NCBI RefSeq assembly: GCF_035920345.1
Contig: NZ_CP109149.1
Span: forward strand, 2,790,001 to 2,854,000
Length of the DNA stretch: 64,000 bases
Source: Nocardia vinacea
GTDB taxonomy: Bacteria; Actinomycetota; Actinomycetes; Mycobacteriales; Mycobacteriaceae
Direction: 5' to 3'
The notes under the pieces were generated by a model. That model was not told where the DNA came from, did not search any database, and saw only the letters and a list, made by a program, of their open reading frames with translations. Of the stretch, positions 52,096 through 62,400 are shown in pieces; the first letter of the stretch is position 1, and each line of letters starts with the position of its first letter. Made by a program: the position numbers and the translations under genes.

Positions 52096-52826
52096 GGGGA
52101 AGCTCGACCATTCTTGCCATTGTTGGGAACATTTTGATGTGAGAATGCTCTATCTGCAAGGGCGCTCAGCGCCATGTGAAGCGATCGGGGGCGCGGGGTG
52201 CAGGTCGAAAGGTTCGCCGACTCGAAGTCGATCCAGGCCAGCACGCCGCCAGCACCCCCCCATCCATGGCACTGAGATGCTCACCGTTGCAAGGCAATAG
52301 CCGCAACAGATGGCAATCGAGGCTGCGATTCCGGCTTGGTGCACCATTCGGTCTGCCCGTGACCAAGCCGTGGTCCACGTGTCTCGAAGTCGCCAGCAGG
52401 GGTGACAGCAGATAACAGATGTGTTGCACCGCAAGATATTTCGCATCATCGGGTCGGCCGCAGCGGTAGCGCGGACGCCGGATTCCATCAGTGGCCGAGT
52501 TATGGATGCCGTTGCCGAGCCGTAATCGCTCGGATCCACTGGCAGGTCGAGAAGTGTTGCCCCAGAACGCCGATGTTGTCTTCACTGGTTTCTCACTACC
52601 GGGAACCGCGCGGGCAGAGGCAATACGTCACCTGTCACGGTTTCGAGGGTTGTCATATGAATCCACGCTGAACGTTGCGGACGCTTCGACACCTGGGCGG
52701 TCCGGGGGAGCAACACCCAAAGAAGACTGTTCGGTATATACCCAGGGTATGATCCGTGCGCGTGCCGACGGCGCAGGACACGGCCACGCAATGATGAGGA
52801 TTTTGCGTGTTGGAGGTGGGCGGCCT
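52096..52826. other. 730-bp stretch between intron remnant and polyketide synthase
   Basis: No domain is recognised in the open frames on either strand. The right end contains the polyketide synthase promoter and leader. The synthase frame is open back to 52491, but without similarity before 52827. Confidence 0.5.
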
Positions 52827-55800
52827 ATGCGGTCCCGGTCTATGGAGGACGTGCGGGACTGGCTCATTTCCAGAATGGGCGAGCTGAGCCAGGTGAACCC
52901 CGCCGCGATCGACGGACGCGAGCCGTTCACCCGCTACGGGCTCGATTCGCGGACTTTGACCATGCTTGCCGGTGAGCTGAGTGCGGCAACCGGCCAACCG
53001 GTGTCGCCGACCCAAATGTGGGCGCATCCGACACCGATTGCATTGGCACACTGGCTGATCGGGACCAGGTCGGAGCCACTGCAACAGTATGAGGCACCGG
53101 GTTCGGAGCCACAGCCGATCGCTATCGTCGGTCTCGCCTGCCGCTTCCCCGGAGCTCCGGACGCGGCGGCGTACTGGCGACTGCTCAGCACCGGTTCGGA
53201 CGCGCTCACCGAACCCCCGGACGGGCGGTGGGCCGGGGACGGTCCCCCACGCGGCGGGTTCATCGATGGGATAGACAAGTTCGATCCCGAGTTCTTCGGC
53301 ATCTCTCCGCGCGAGGCTCCACACATCGATCCGCAGCAAAGGTTGATGCTCGAATTGATGCAGGAAGCCCTTGATGACGCGGGTATTCCGGTAGGCGGTC
53401 TCGGCGGCAGCCGGACCGGTGTGTTCGTCGGCGCGATGTGGAGCGAGTACGGGGCGGGAATTCGCGCCGACCCGGATCTGGTCACCGAACACACGTTGGC
53501 CGGAGGCGATCCGAGCATCATTCCCGCCCGATTGTCGTACACGCTGGGTGCACGCGGACCGAGCCTGCTGGTGAACACCGCGTGCTCATCGTCACTGGTC
53601 GCCGTGCACCTCGCGGCGCAGAGCCTGCGGGCGGGCGAGTGTGACATCGCGCTGGCCGGTGGTGTGAGTCTGATGCTGGCGCAGGATACGGTGCATGCGC
53701 TCGCACGGCTCGGGGCGCTGGCACCGGACGGGCGTTCCAAGGCGTTCGATGCGCGCGCCGATGGGTACGGCCGTGGCGAGGGCGCCGGGATGATCGTGCT
53801 GAAGCCATTGGACCGGGCGTTGGCCCACGGCAATCCGATTCACGGTGTCATCAAGGGCAGCGCAGTAAATCACGATGGGTTCACCAATGGCCTGACCGCG
53901 CCGAGCTTGCTGGCCCAGGAGTCCTTGCTGCGCAGCGCGTATCGGCGAGCGGGCGTTGCGCCGTCCGAGGTCGGGTACGTTGAAGCGCACGGGACGGGAA
54001 CGGCGCTCGGTGATCCGATCGAGGCGAGCGCGCTGGCCACTGTGCTCGGCGCGGAGCGGGCGCCTGACCGGCTGCTGCCGATCGGTTCGGTCAAGAGCGC
54101 GATCGGGCATCTCGAACCGGCGGCCGGGATCGCCGGGCTGATCAAGGTGCTGCTGGCGATGCGGCATCGCACGCTGCCGCCCTCCGGCCAGTTCGCGCAA
54201 GCCAGTCCGCACATCCCCTTCGAGGAATGGGGCTTGCGGATACTTTCGCGGCCGGAGAAGTGGCGAGGCGACGCCGGAGGCCGCCGCCTCGCTGGGGTGA
54301 GTGCATTCGGGTTCGGCGGGACGAACTGTCACGTGATCCTCGAAAGCGGCGAAAACGCTCCGATCCACCTGCTGCCGCTCGCCGCGGACAGCGAGGACGG
54401 CCTTCGTGTCGTCGTGCGTGACCTGGCGACTGTTCGGGACCGGGCATCGCTGGCCCGGTTGTGTGCTTCCCCCTCGGCGAAGGCGGAAGGCTCGCACCGG
54501 CTTGCGCTGTCGGTGCGCGACCCCGATGATCTCGCGGCTGCCAGCGAGAAGTTCAACAGCGGCTACACCGGAGCCGGAATCAGCACGGGAACAGTCGAAA
54601 AAGACCCGCCGAGAATCACATTCCTGTTCGGCGGGCAGGGATCACAGTGGACCGGAATGGGCGCGTGGCTGCTACGTGAGCCCACATTCCGGTCAGCGAT
54701 CAACCGGTGTGAGACCGCGCTGCGCCGGCACGTCGACTGGTCCCTCACCCAGTTGCTGACCTCGGCCGACCAGAGCTGGATCGAGCGCACCGAGCTCGCC
54801 CAACCTGCAATTTTCGCGATGCAGGTCGCGCTGACCGAGCTGTGGCGATCAAAGGGAGTCGAGCCCGATGCCGTCGCCGGGATGAGCATGGGTGAGGTGG
54901 CCGCCGCGCACGTCGCCGGTGCGCTCAGCCTCGACGACGCTGTGTTGATCATGTGTCGGCGCGCCACGTTGGCGGGCAACCTCTCCGGTCACGGCGCTAT
55001 GGCCCTACTAGATCTGTCCGTTGCGGACACGAACGAACTGATGTCCCGACACAGGGGCCGGGTGTGGGTCGCAGGCGAGGCCGGACCGGAATCCACTGTG
55101 GTCTCGGGTAACCGAGAGACCATCGAGGCAGTGCGGCACGAACTCGCTGGGCGATCGATCGGGTCGGCTCTGATCAGGGTCGACTACGCCTCGCACAGTC
55201 CCTATGTGGATCCGATACTGCCCGGTTTGCGGGACGCGCTCGCGAATGTGCGGCCTGGCGAGACCCGAATACCGTTCTATTCCTCGGTCACCGGTGAGCG
55301 GATGGAGGGCACGCAGTTGGTCGCCGAGCACTGGGTGCGCACCGAACGCGAGCCGTGGCGATTCCGAAACACGATGGAATGCTTGCTTGCCGACGACAGT
55401 CACATCTTCATCGACGTCGACCCGCATCCGATTCTCGCCCCGGTGGTCGAGCAGAACGGTGGCCGGGCGCTGCCGACATTGCGACGAGGCGACCGCGACT
55501 GCTCGACGCTGATCGATTCGCTCGGTGCGCTCTACGTCCGAGGCGCCGCCCGGCCCCCCGTGCCGGACCACGGCCGGACGGAGTTGCTGGTGCTTTCCGC
55601 TCGATCGCGTGATTCCCTGTTCGCATCGGCGAACGACATGGCGCGCAAGCTCATCAGCGACGATGGAACCGCCCTGGGTGACCTGTGTTATACGGCGGCC
55701 GCCAGGCGGGACCATCACGAACACCGCCTCGCTGTGACGGGTTCGTCGCCGAATGAGCTGGCCGACTCCTTGCGCGCCACAGTCGGGGGCAGCATGCCGA

Positions 55801-58800
55801 GCAACACGTGGATGGGCACCGTGGAGCATGGCGAGCGGCGCCGGACGGTGTTCGTGTGCTCCGGTCAGGGTTCGCAATGGATCGGAATGGGCCGAAACCT
55901 GTTGACCGAACCGGTCTTCCGCGCCGCCGTCGAGGAATGCGACGAATTGCTGCGGCCACTGACCCGTTGGTCGCTGACCGACGAGCTCACCGCATCGCCG
56001 GAACACAGCCGCCTGCACCTCACCGCGGTCGCGCAACCCGCGCTGTTCGCAATCCAGGTGGGGGTCATTCGGCTGTGGCAGGCATGGGGACTCGTGCCGG
56101 ACGCTGTTATCGGCCACAGTGTCGGCGAGGTCACCGCAGCGTATGTGGCCGGGGCACTGTCTCTCGCCGAATCGGTCGACGTGGTATATCACCGCAGCCG
56201 GTCGATGCACGCCGCGGTGGTGCCCGGGGAGGGCGGCATGGCTTCGGTCGAACTGCCTGCCGAGCGGTTGCTCGGCAGGCTGCGGGAATACCGGGGGGAA
56301 GTGGCGATCGCAGCGGTCAACGATCCGTATTCGACGGTCGTCTCGGGCAGTGACTCCGCACTGGCGGACTTGCTCGGACGGCTGCGTCGCGACGGCGTCG
56401 CTTTCCGTGAACTCCGGGTCGGTTACGCCTTCCACAGCGCGCAGATGGATCCGGCCGCGGATGACTTGTCCCAGGCACTCGGCACACTTGCGCCCGAGCC
56501 GAACCGGTTGCCCGTCTACAGCACAGTTTCCGGGAAGCTCGCTGACGATCAGCGATTCGACTCGGACTACTGGAGGCGAAACGTCCGGCAAACCGTACGG
56601 TTTGCGGATGCGATGGACGCGGCGATCTCCGACGGGTACCGAGTTTTCCTGGAGATCGGCCCGCATCCGGTCCTGATGGAAAATATCCAACGATGTTTTG
56701 CCGCCCGCAGCATCGATGGTTACGTCTTCGGTTCATTGCGCAGGGACGAGGACGACCTGTCGTCGCTGCGGCGCGCCGCCGGCGCGCTGTATGCGGCCGG
56801 TTGCGCGCCGGACTTCGATCGGCTCCTGGGTACTGGTCGAGTCGTGTCGCTGCCGGCGTATCCGTGGCAGCGAAAGCGGTACTGGCTCGCGGCGGACCGG
56901 CGCGCTGTCCTGTCCCGCACTGCCGAAGGTCACCCCCTGCTCGGTCCCGGTCTGGTCTCGGCGGTCGAGCACGGAACCCGGTACTGGCACCGCGCTCTGG
57001 ACCCGGCACACCTGCCGTATCTGGCCGACCTCACGGTGGGCGGGAGCGTTGTGCTTTCCGCGGCCACCTTCGCCGAAATGGCGTTGGCTGCGGCCGCGGA
57101 GGCCTATGAGACCACGGATATCGCCGTTACTCGGCTGACGTTCGAACGCTTGCTGGAGCTGACCGCCGCGGTGTCGCCCACGACCCAGACGGTGATCAGC
57201 ACCCGGGACGAACTCTTCCAGATGTTCAGCCGCCGTGGTCCGGACTGGGTGCGGCATGCGCTGGCCACCGTCGGCCCAGACACTGGTACGCCGCACGTGC
57301 ACGAACAGCCGGCTTCGATCCGGAAGCGCTGCACGACGCGCCGGGACGGCGCCGAGCACTATCGGGCACTGGCCAGAGCGGGACTGGATATCGGCGAGCA
57401 CCTGAGTGGGGTCTCCGAGTTATGGTTCGGCCAGGACGAGGTGCTGGCGAGGGTCATCCCGCCGACACCGTCTCGCCGTGCCGATTACCGCGTCCATCCC
57501 CCGGTGCTCGATGCTGGTCTGCAGGCGCTGATCGCCCTGTGCAACGGTTCGTCAGGCAGTTATGTGGTGACCGAGATCGGCCGGTTGCGGGTGTATCGGG
57601 CGCCGACCGGCCCGGTCTGGGCGCACGGCCGATCGGCCGGTCCGGGTGGTGACCTCTACCTGCTCGACGACGACGGCCGGGTGCTGGTGGAAGTCGAGGG
57701 CGTGCGTCTGAGCTCGCTCTCGCCCTCCGATCCGGATCCGGCTGCCGATTGCCTCTACACCGTGGAATGGCGCGAAGTCCCGCACCGAGAATCATTGCGA
57801 CAGCGGATCGGGCCGTGGATCGTGTTCGCGGGTGAGGACGCCCTCGGCACCGAACTCGCGGACGCGTTACGTGCGCGAAACATTCCCTGCGATCTTAAGA
57901 CCGACCGGGCACTCAGCTCTGCCACGACCGAGTCGCTGCGCACCGTTCTTCCCGGACAACCACCTGCCGGGGTGGTGCACATCGGCAGTCTCGGCGCCTC
58001 CAGTGCGAGCGCGCTGGCCGAGGCGCTGACCGGAATGGGATGGCGGGACCGGCCACGACTGTGGCTGCTGACCCGTGCCGCACAGGCAGTCGGCGCGGAT
58101 ACCACTCCGGTCAGCGTCGACCAAGCGTCTCTGTGGGGACTCGGCAGGACGATAGGGCTCGACTGTCCTACGCTGTCCGTCACGCGAGTGGACCTCACGG
58201 CGCGGCCGACGCCCGATGAAGTGGCCACACTGGCAACAGAATTGCTCAGCGACGACCGGGATACCGATGTCGCCCTGCGTCCCCACGGCCGGTTCGTCGC
58301 CAGGCTGGTTCGGGTGCCCGAGGCCGCTGAGCGGGCGGCGCAGTTGCAGTCAGACGGCACATATCTGATTGTCTGCGGGGCCACGGCATCAGCCGAGCCG
58401 TATGCCCAGTGGATGACCGACTGCGGCGCGCGCAACATCGTGATCTTGGGCCGGGCCGCTGCCATCGGGCCGATCGACGTCCCGGGGGCCGGGGTGCTGA
58501 CCGTCGACACATACGACATCGGCGATCATGAGATGAGCTCCCTGATCGACGAGATCGAAACCGCCGCAGGCCCATTGCGCGGGCTGATCCACACAGGGAA
58601 TGGTGACAGCGCATGGCGGTGGCACCAGCACACACTCGATCGCAGGCTCGATTTCTTCATACTCTGCTCCTCGGTCGCCGCATTGTTCGGTCGCCCGGGT
58701 GACGCACCGGACAGTGCTCGGCTGGATGCCATCGCCCACCACCGCCGTGCCCTGGGCCTGCCCGCACTGAGCTTGCATGTCGCGCGGGCAGACACAGCGG

Positions 58801-59408
58801 CACAAGGCATCGCCGAAGCGCCCGCGAGGAGTCTCACGCGGGCGTTGGATCGTGGTATCGGCTCGAATCTCGGTCGGCTCGCAGTCATGGATCCGAACCT
58901 CCAACACTGGTTCGAGTCGTACCCCGGAGCGGCCGGCGCGCCCTTTTTCGATGCGGTCGAAAGCAGGGCCCCGGACAGACCTACCGCATTCGCCGCCAGG
59001 CTGGCCGCGGCCAGTGTCTCCGAACGAGGCGCGCTGCTCGAGGAGCACCTGACGCACCAGCTTTCCCTGACGCTGCAACGAGATCCAGTGAACCTGAGCC
59101 GGAGGGCGACGTTCCAGGGCATGGGCATGGGGTCGATCATGGCGGTGGAGCTACGCAACCGGCTGGAGTCCACGCTCGGCATCCGGTTGTCGGTCGCGCT
59201 GCTGTTCACCTACTCCACCGTCGCCGCGCTCGCGGAGTTCATCGCGGATGAACTTGCGGTGACGCAACCCTCGGCGCGGCAACCGGATTCGGAATCGGAG
59301 GACGAGCCATCCCGGATGGCGGACCTCGATCTACTCTCGGACGCCGAAGCCGAGGCCATGCTGCTGGACAGCATCCGGCTCGTCGAACAGGAACTGGGCA
59401 ATGACTGA
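52827..59408 (+). CDS. Type I polyketide synthase, ACP-KS-AT-AT-DH-KR-ACP
   Basis: The chosen ATG (GGAGG ten bases upstream) gives 2193 residues; ATG at 52842 or 52791 are alternatives. Order: N-terminal ACP with Ser41 in GLDS. KS with Cys253 (NTACSSS), EAHGTG and KSAIGHLE, so active. AT1 with Ser687 in GMSMGE (usual GHSxGE) and YASH. AT2 with Ser1098 in GHSVGE and YAFH. DH with Leu1402 where the catalytic His should be (LADL) but Asp1562 kept. KR without the GGxGGLG cofactor loop or catalytic Tyr. C-terminal ACP with Ser2103, then a LLSDAEAEAMLL docking tail. The module should extend without reduction. YASH suggests methylmalonyl use, while YAFH is ambiguous. Two cis ATs in one module is unusual. 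Confidence 0.88.
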   Translation: MRSRSMEDVRDWLISRMGELSQVNPAAIDGREPFTRYGLDSRTLTMLAGELSAATGQPVSPTQMWAHPTPIALAHWLIGTRSEPLQQYEAPGSEPQPIAIVGLACRFPGAPDAAAYWRLLSTGSDALTEPPDGRWAGDGPPRGGFIDGIDKFDPEFFGISPREAPHIDPQQRLMLELMQEALDDAGIPVGGLGGSRTGVFVGAMWSEYGAGIRADPDLVTEHTLAGGDPSIIPARLSYTLGARGPSLLVNTACSSSLVAVHLAAQSLRAGECDIALAGGVSLMLAQDTVHALARLGALAPDGRSKAFDARADGYGRGEGAGMIVLKPLDRALAHGNPIHGVIKGSAVNHDGFTNGLTAPSLLAQESLLRSAYRRAGVAPSEVGYVEAHGTGTALGDPIEASALATVLGAERAPDRLLPIGSVKSAIGHLEPAAGIAGLIKVLLAMRHRTLPPSGQFAQASPHIPFEEWGLRILSRPEKWRGDAGGRRLAGVSAFGFGGTNCHVILESGENAPIHLLPLAADSEDGLRVVVRDLATVRDRASLARLCASPSAKAEGSHRLALSVRDPDDLAAASEKFNSGYTGAGISTGTVEKDPPRITFLFGGQGSQWTGMGAWLLREPTFRSAINRCETALRRHVDWSLTQLLTSADQSWIERTELAQPAIFAMQVALTELWRSKGVEPDAVAGMSMGEVAAAHVAGALSLDDAVLIMCRRATLAGNLSGHGAMALLDLSVADTNELMSRHRGRVWVAGEAGPESTVVSGNRETIEAVRHELAGRSIGSALIRVDYASHSPYVDPILPGLRDALANVRPGETRIPFYSSVTGERMEGTQLVAEHWVRTEREPWRFRNTMECLLADDSHIFIDVDPHPILAPVVEQNGGRALPTLRRGDRDCSTLIDSLGALYVRGAARPPVPDHGRTELLVLSARSRDSLFASANDMARKLISDDGTALGDLCYTAAARRDHHEHRLAVTGSSPNELADSLRATVGGSMPSNTWMGTVEHGERRRTVFVCSGQGSQWIGMGRNLLTEPVFRAAVEECDELLRPLTRWSLTDELTASPEHSRLHLTAVAQPALFAIQVGVIRLWQAWGLVPDAVIGHSVGEVTAAYVAGALSLAESVDVVYHRSRSMHAAVVPGEGGMASVELPAERLLGRLREYRGEVAIAAVNDPYSTVVSGSDSALADLLGRLRRDGVAFRELRVGYAFHSAQMDPAADDLSQALGTLAPEPNRLPVYSTVSGKLADDQRFDSDYWRRNVRQTVRFADAMDAAISDGYRVFLEIGPHPVLMENIQRCFAARSIDGYVFGSLRRDEDDLSSLRRAAGALYAAGCAPDFDRLLGTGRVVSLPAYPWQRKRYWLAADRRAVLSRTAEGHPLLGPGLVSAVEHGTRYWHRALDPAHLPYLADLTVGGSVVLSAATFAEMALAAAAEAYETTDIAVTRLTFERLLELTAAVSPTTQTVISTRDELFQMFSRRGPDWVRHALATVGPDTGTPHVHEQPASIRKRCTTRRDGAEHYRALARAGLDIGEHLSGVSELWFGQDEVLARVIPPTPSRRADYRVHPPVLDAGLQALIALCNGSSGSYVVTEIGRLRVYRAPTGPVWAHGRSAGPGGDLYLLDDDGRVLVEVEGVRLSSLSPSDPDPAADCLYTVEWREVPHRESLRQRIGPWIVFAGEDALGTELADALRARNIPCDLKTDRALSSATTESLRTVLPGQPPAGVVHIGSLGASSASALAEALTGMGWRDRPRLWLLTRAAQAVGADTTPVSVDQASLWGLGRTIGLDCPTLSVTRVDLTARPTPDEVATLATELLSDDRDTDVALRPHGRFVARLVRVPEAAERAAQLQSDGTYLIVCGATASAEPYAQWMTDCGARNIVILGRAAAIGPIDVPGAGVLTVDTYDIGDHEMSSLIDEIETAAGPLRGLIHTGNGDSAWRWHQHTLDRRLDFFILCSSVAALFGRPGDAPDSARLDAIAHHRRALGLPALSLHVARADTAAQGIAEAPARSLTRALDRGIGSNLGRLAVMDPNLQHWFESYPGAAGAPFFDAVESRAPDRPTAFAARLAAASVSERGALLEEHLTHQLSLTLQRDPVNLSRRATFQGMGMGSIMAVELRNRLESTLGIRLSVALLFTYSTVAALAEFIADELAVTQPSARQPDSESEDEPSRMADLDLLSDAEAEAMLLDSIRLVEQELGND

Positions 59409-62400
59409 GCAGCCGTCGGTGAAGCAGGCTCTGACGGCCATCCGAACGCTGCAGGCACGGTTGGACCGCGAACTGCTGGCGAAGACCGAGCCGATCGCCG
59501 TCATCGGCATGAGTTGCCGGGTGCCCGGCGGCGGCACTAGCCCGGACGAGTTCTGGCGGCTGATCGACGGTGGCGTCGACGCCATCAGCGACGTGCCACC
59601 GGACCGGTGGGCAGCCGACGACGGCGCCACCGCGAGCCGCTGGGGCGGCTTCCTGTCCGGTGTGGACCGATTCGACCCAGCCTTCTTCGGTATATCGCCT
59701 CGTGAAGCCGAGGCGATGGACCCCCAGCAACGCCTGCTGCTGGAAGTGACCTGGGAGGCGCTGGAACAGGCGGGACGGGCCCTGCCGGAGCAGTTGAACG
59801 GCTCGCGAACCGGTGTGTTCGCCGGCGTCGTCGTCACCGATTACGACCGGCTCAGCGTCGGCAAGCGCGATATCTACACCGTGACCGGCAACGGGCACTC
59901 GTTCCCCGCCGGACGGCTGTCGTATGTGCTCGGGTTGCAGGGGCCGAGCATGGTGGTGGACACGGCGTGTTCGTCGTCGCTGGTCGCGGTGCATCTCGCG
60001 GTGCAGAGCCTGCGATCCGGCGAGAGCACGATGGCGCTGGCCGGTGGTGTCAACGTGATGCTGGCCAGAGACATGACCGACATGATGGCCAGCTCTCGCG
60101 CACTGTCCGACGACGGGCGGTGCAAGACCTTCGACGCGTTGGCCGATGGCTACGTCCGCGGTGAGGGATGCGGGATGCTGGTCCTCAAACGTCTGTCCGT
60201 CGCGGTGGCAGATGGCGATCCGGTGCTCGCCGTGATCCGTGGGTCCGCGGTGAACTCCGACGGCCGTTCATCCGGGCTGACCGCGCCGAACGTGTCCGCG
60301 CAGAAAGCGTTGCTACGTCAGGCATTGCGCAACGCGCGCGCCGACGCGGCGGATATCGGCTATGTCGAAACACACGGCACCGGAACGCCCCTGGGTGATC
60401 CGATCGAAGTGGATGCGCTCATCGATGTGATCGGAAAGCCGAGGGAGGACGGCTCACACTGCGTGCTCGGTGCGGTGAAGACCAACATCGGTCATCTCGA
60501 GGCGGCTGCCGGGGTGATCGGGTTGATCAAGGCCGTGCTCGCGTTGCGCTGGGAGCGTATTCCGGCGAACGTGCATTTGCACACGCTGAATCCCCGGATC
60601 GACCTCGACGGAACCGCTCTGGTGCTGCCGAGAGAACCGGTCCCGTGGCCGAGACGCGACGGTGTGACGCGGATGGCGGGAGTCAGCTCGTTCGGTATCA
60701 GCGGGACGAACGCACACGTCATCGTCGCTGATCCGCCGGAGCGAGTCGAACCTCCCGTAGCTGCGCCCACCTCAGGGTCCGCCCTGGTACCGATTTCCGC
60801 GCGCGACGCACAGGGGCTGATCGAACTTGTCGCAGCGTTCCGGACGACGCTGGCCGACAGGCAGGCCGAGATCGCCGATATCGCCTACACCGCGGCCGTC
60901 CGTAGACACCATCACGAACACCGTGCCGCACTGGTGGTGTCCGCAGACGGACAACTGCAGCTGGTGTCTGGTACCCAACCTGCCCAACGGCACCGGACCG
61001 TGTTCGTATTTCCCGGACAGGGCTCGCAGTGGCTCGGTATGGGCCGCGCGCTGTTCGACAGTGAGCCGGTGTTCCGCTCGGCTGTCGAGGCGTGCGACGA
61101 CGCGATCCGCGACGAAGCGCAATGGTCGGTCATTGCTGAACTGACCGCCGATCCGTCCGAGTCCCGGCTGAACCGGATCGACATCGTCCAGCCTGTGCTG
61201 TTCGCGATGGAGGTCGGCTTGGCAGCGTTGTGGCGATCGAAGGGCATCGAGCCCGACGCGGTCATCGGCCACAGCTTGGGCGAGGTGGCCGCCGCGCACG
61301 TGGCCGGCGCGCTCTCCCTGACGGACGCGGCGCGAATCATCGTCCGCCGCAGCCGGTTACTGCGCACACTGACCGGACGCGGCGCGATGGCGCAGGTAGA
61401 GCTGCCGTTCGAGGAGGCGAACGCGGCGCTTTCGGAGTGGGCGGACCGGGTGTCGATCGCGGCGAGCAACAGTGCGCGTTCGACTGTGCTGTCTGGTGCT
61501 CCGGACGCGCTGGACGAGATCGTGGCCCAGCTGACCGATGCCGGGGTGTTCTGCCGCCGAATCAAGGTCGAGGTCGCCGCGCACAGCCCGCAAGTCGACG
61601 CAATCACCGATGAGCTCGGCCGTGAACTGGGTGTACTGGAACCGAAGGCCGCCGCGGTGCCGATGTGGTCCACCGTGCTCGGAAGTTTCTGCGGCGGCGC
61701 CGAACTGGATGCCGCCTACTGGGTCCGCAATCTACGAGAACCCGTGCTGTTCTCCGAGGCGGTCCGCGAACAGATTGCGGCGGGCCCGACGGTATTCGTC
61801 GAGTTGAGTCCGCACCCGATCCTACTGACTTCGATAGAAGAGGACGGCGGCACGGTCGTCGCGTCAGGTCGTCGCGGACACGACGAACGCGAGATATTCC
61901 TCGGATCGCTTGCCGCGCTGTATGTCCGGGGCAGCCGGGTCGACTGGCCCGCGCTGCACCCCGGCGGCGGGCGCTGCGTACCGCTACCCGCTTATCCGTG
62001 GCGGCGCGAACGTTACTGGGTGGACCGGACGCCGGTCCACCCAGAGCAACGCGGACACCCGTTTCTCGGCGAGCCGGTCAGCCTCGCGACCTCGCCGGGG
62101 ACTCGGATCTGGGAGCGGGAACTGCATCTGCCCTATCTGGCCGACCACACCGTCGACGGTGTGGTCGTGTTCCCGGCGTCGGGCTATGTGGAGATGGCGC
62201 TGTACGCCTCCGGGCGATCATCGGTTCTGAATGATCTCGTATTCGAACGTATGACAATTCTCGGCAGCGACGGCTCCGGCCACTTCCAACTCATCGAGGA
62301 CGCCGACGGCTTCCGGGTATATGCCCGCGCAGACAATTCCGAGCCGTGGGTGCGCTGTGCACATGGGACGATCGGCCGTGCCGACGACGGACCACCTCCG

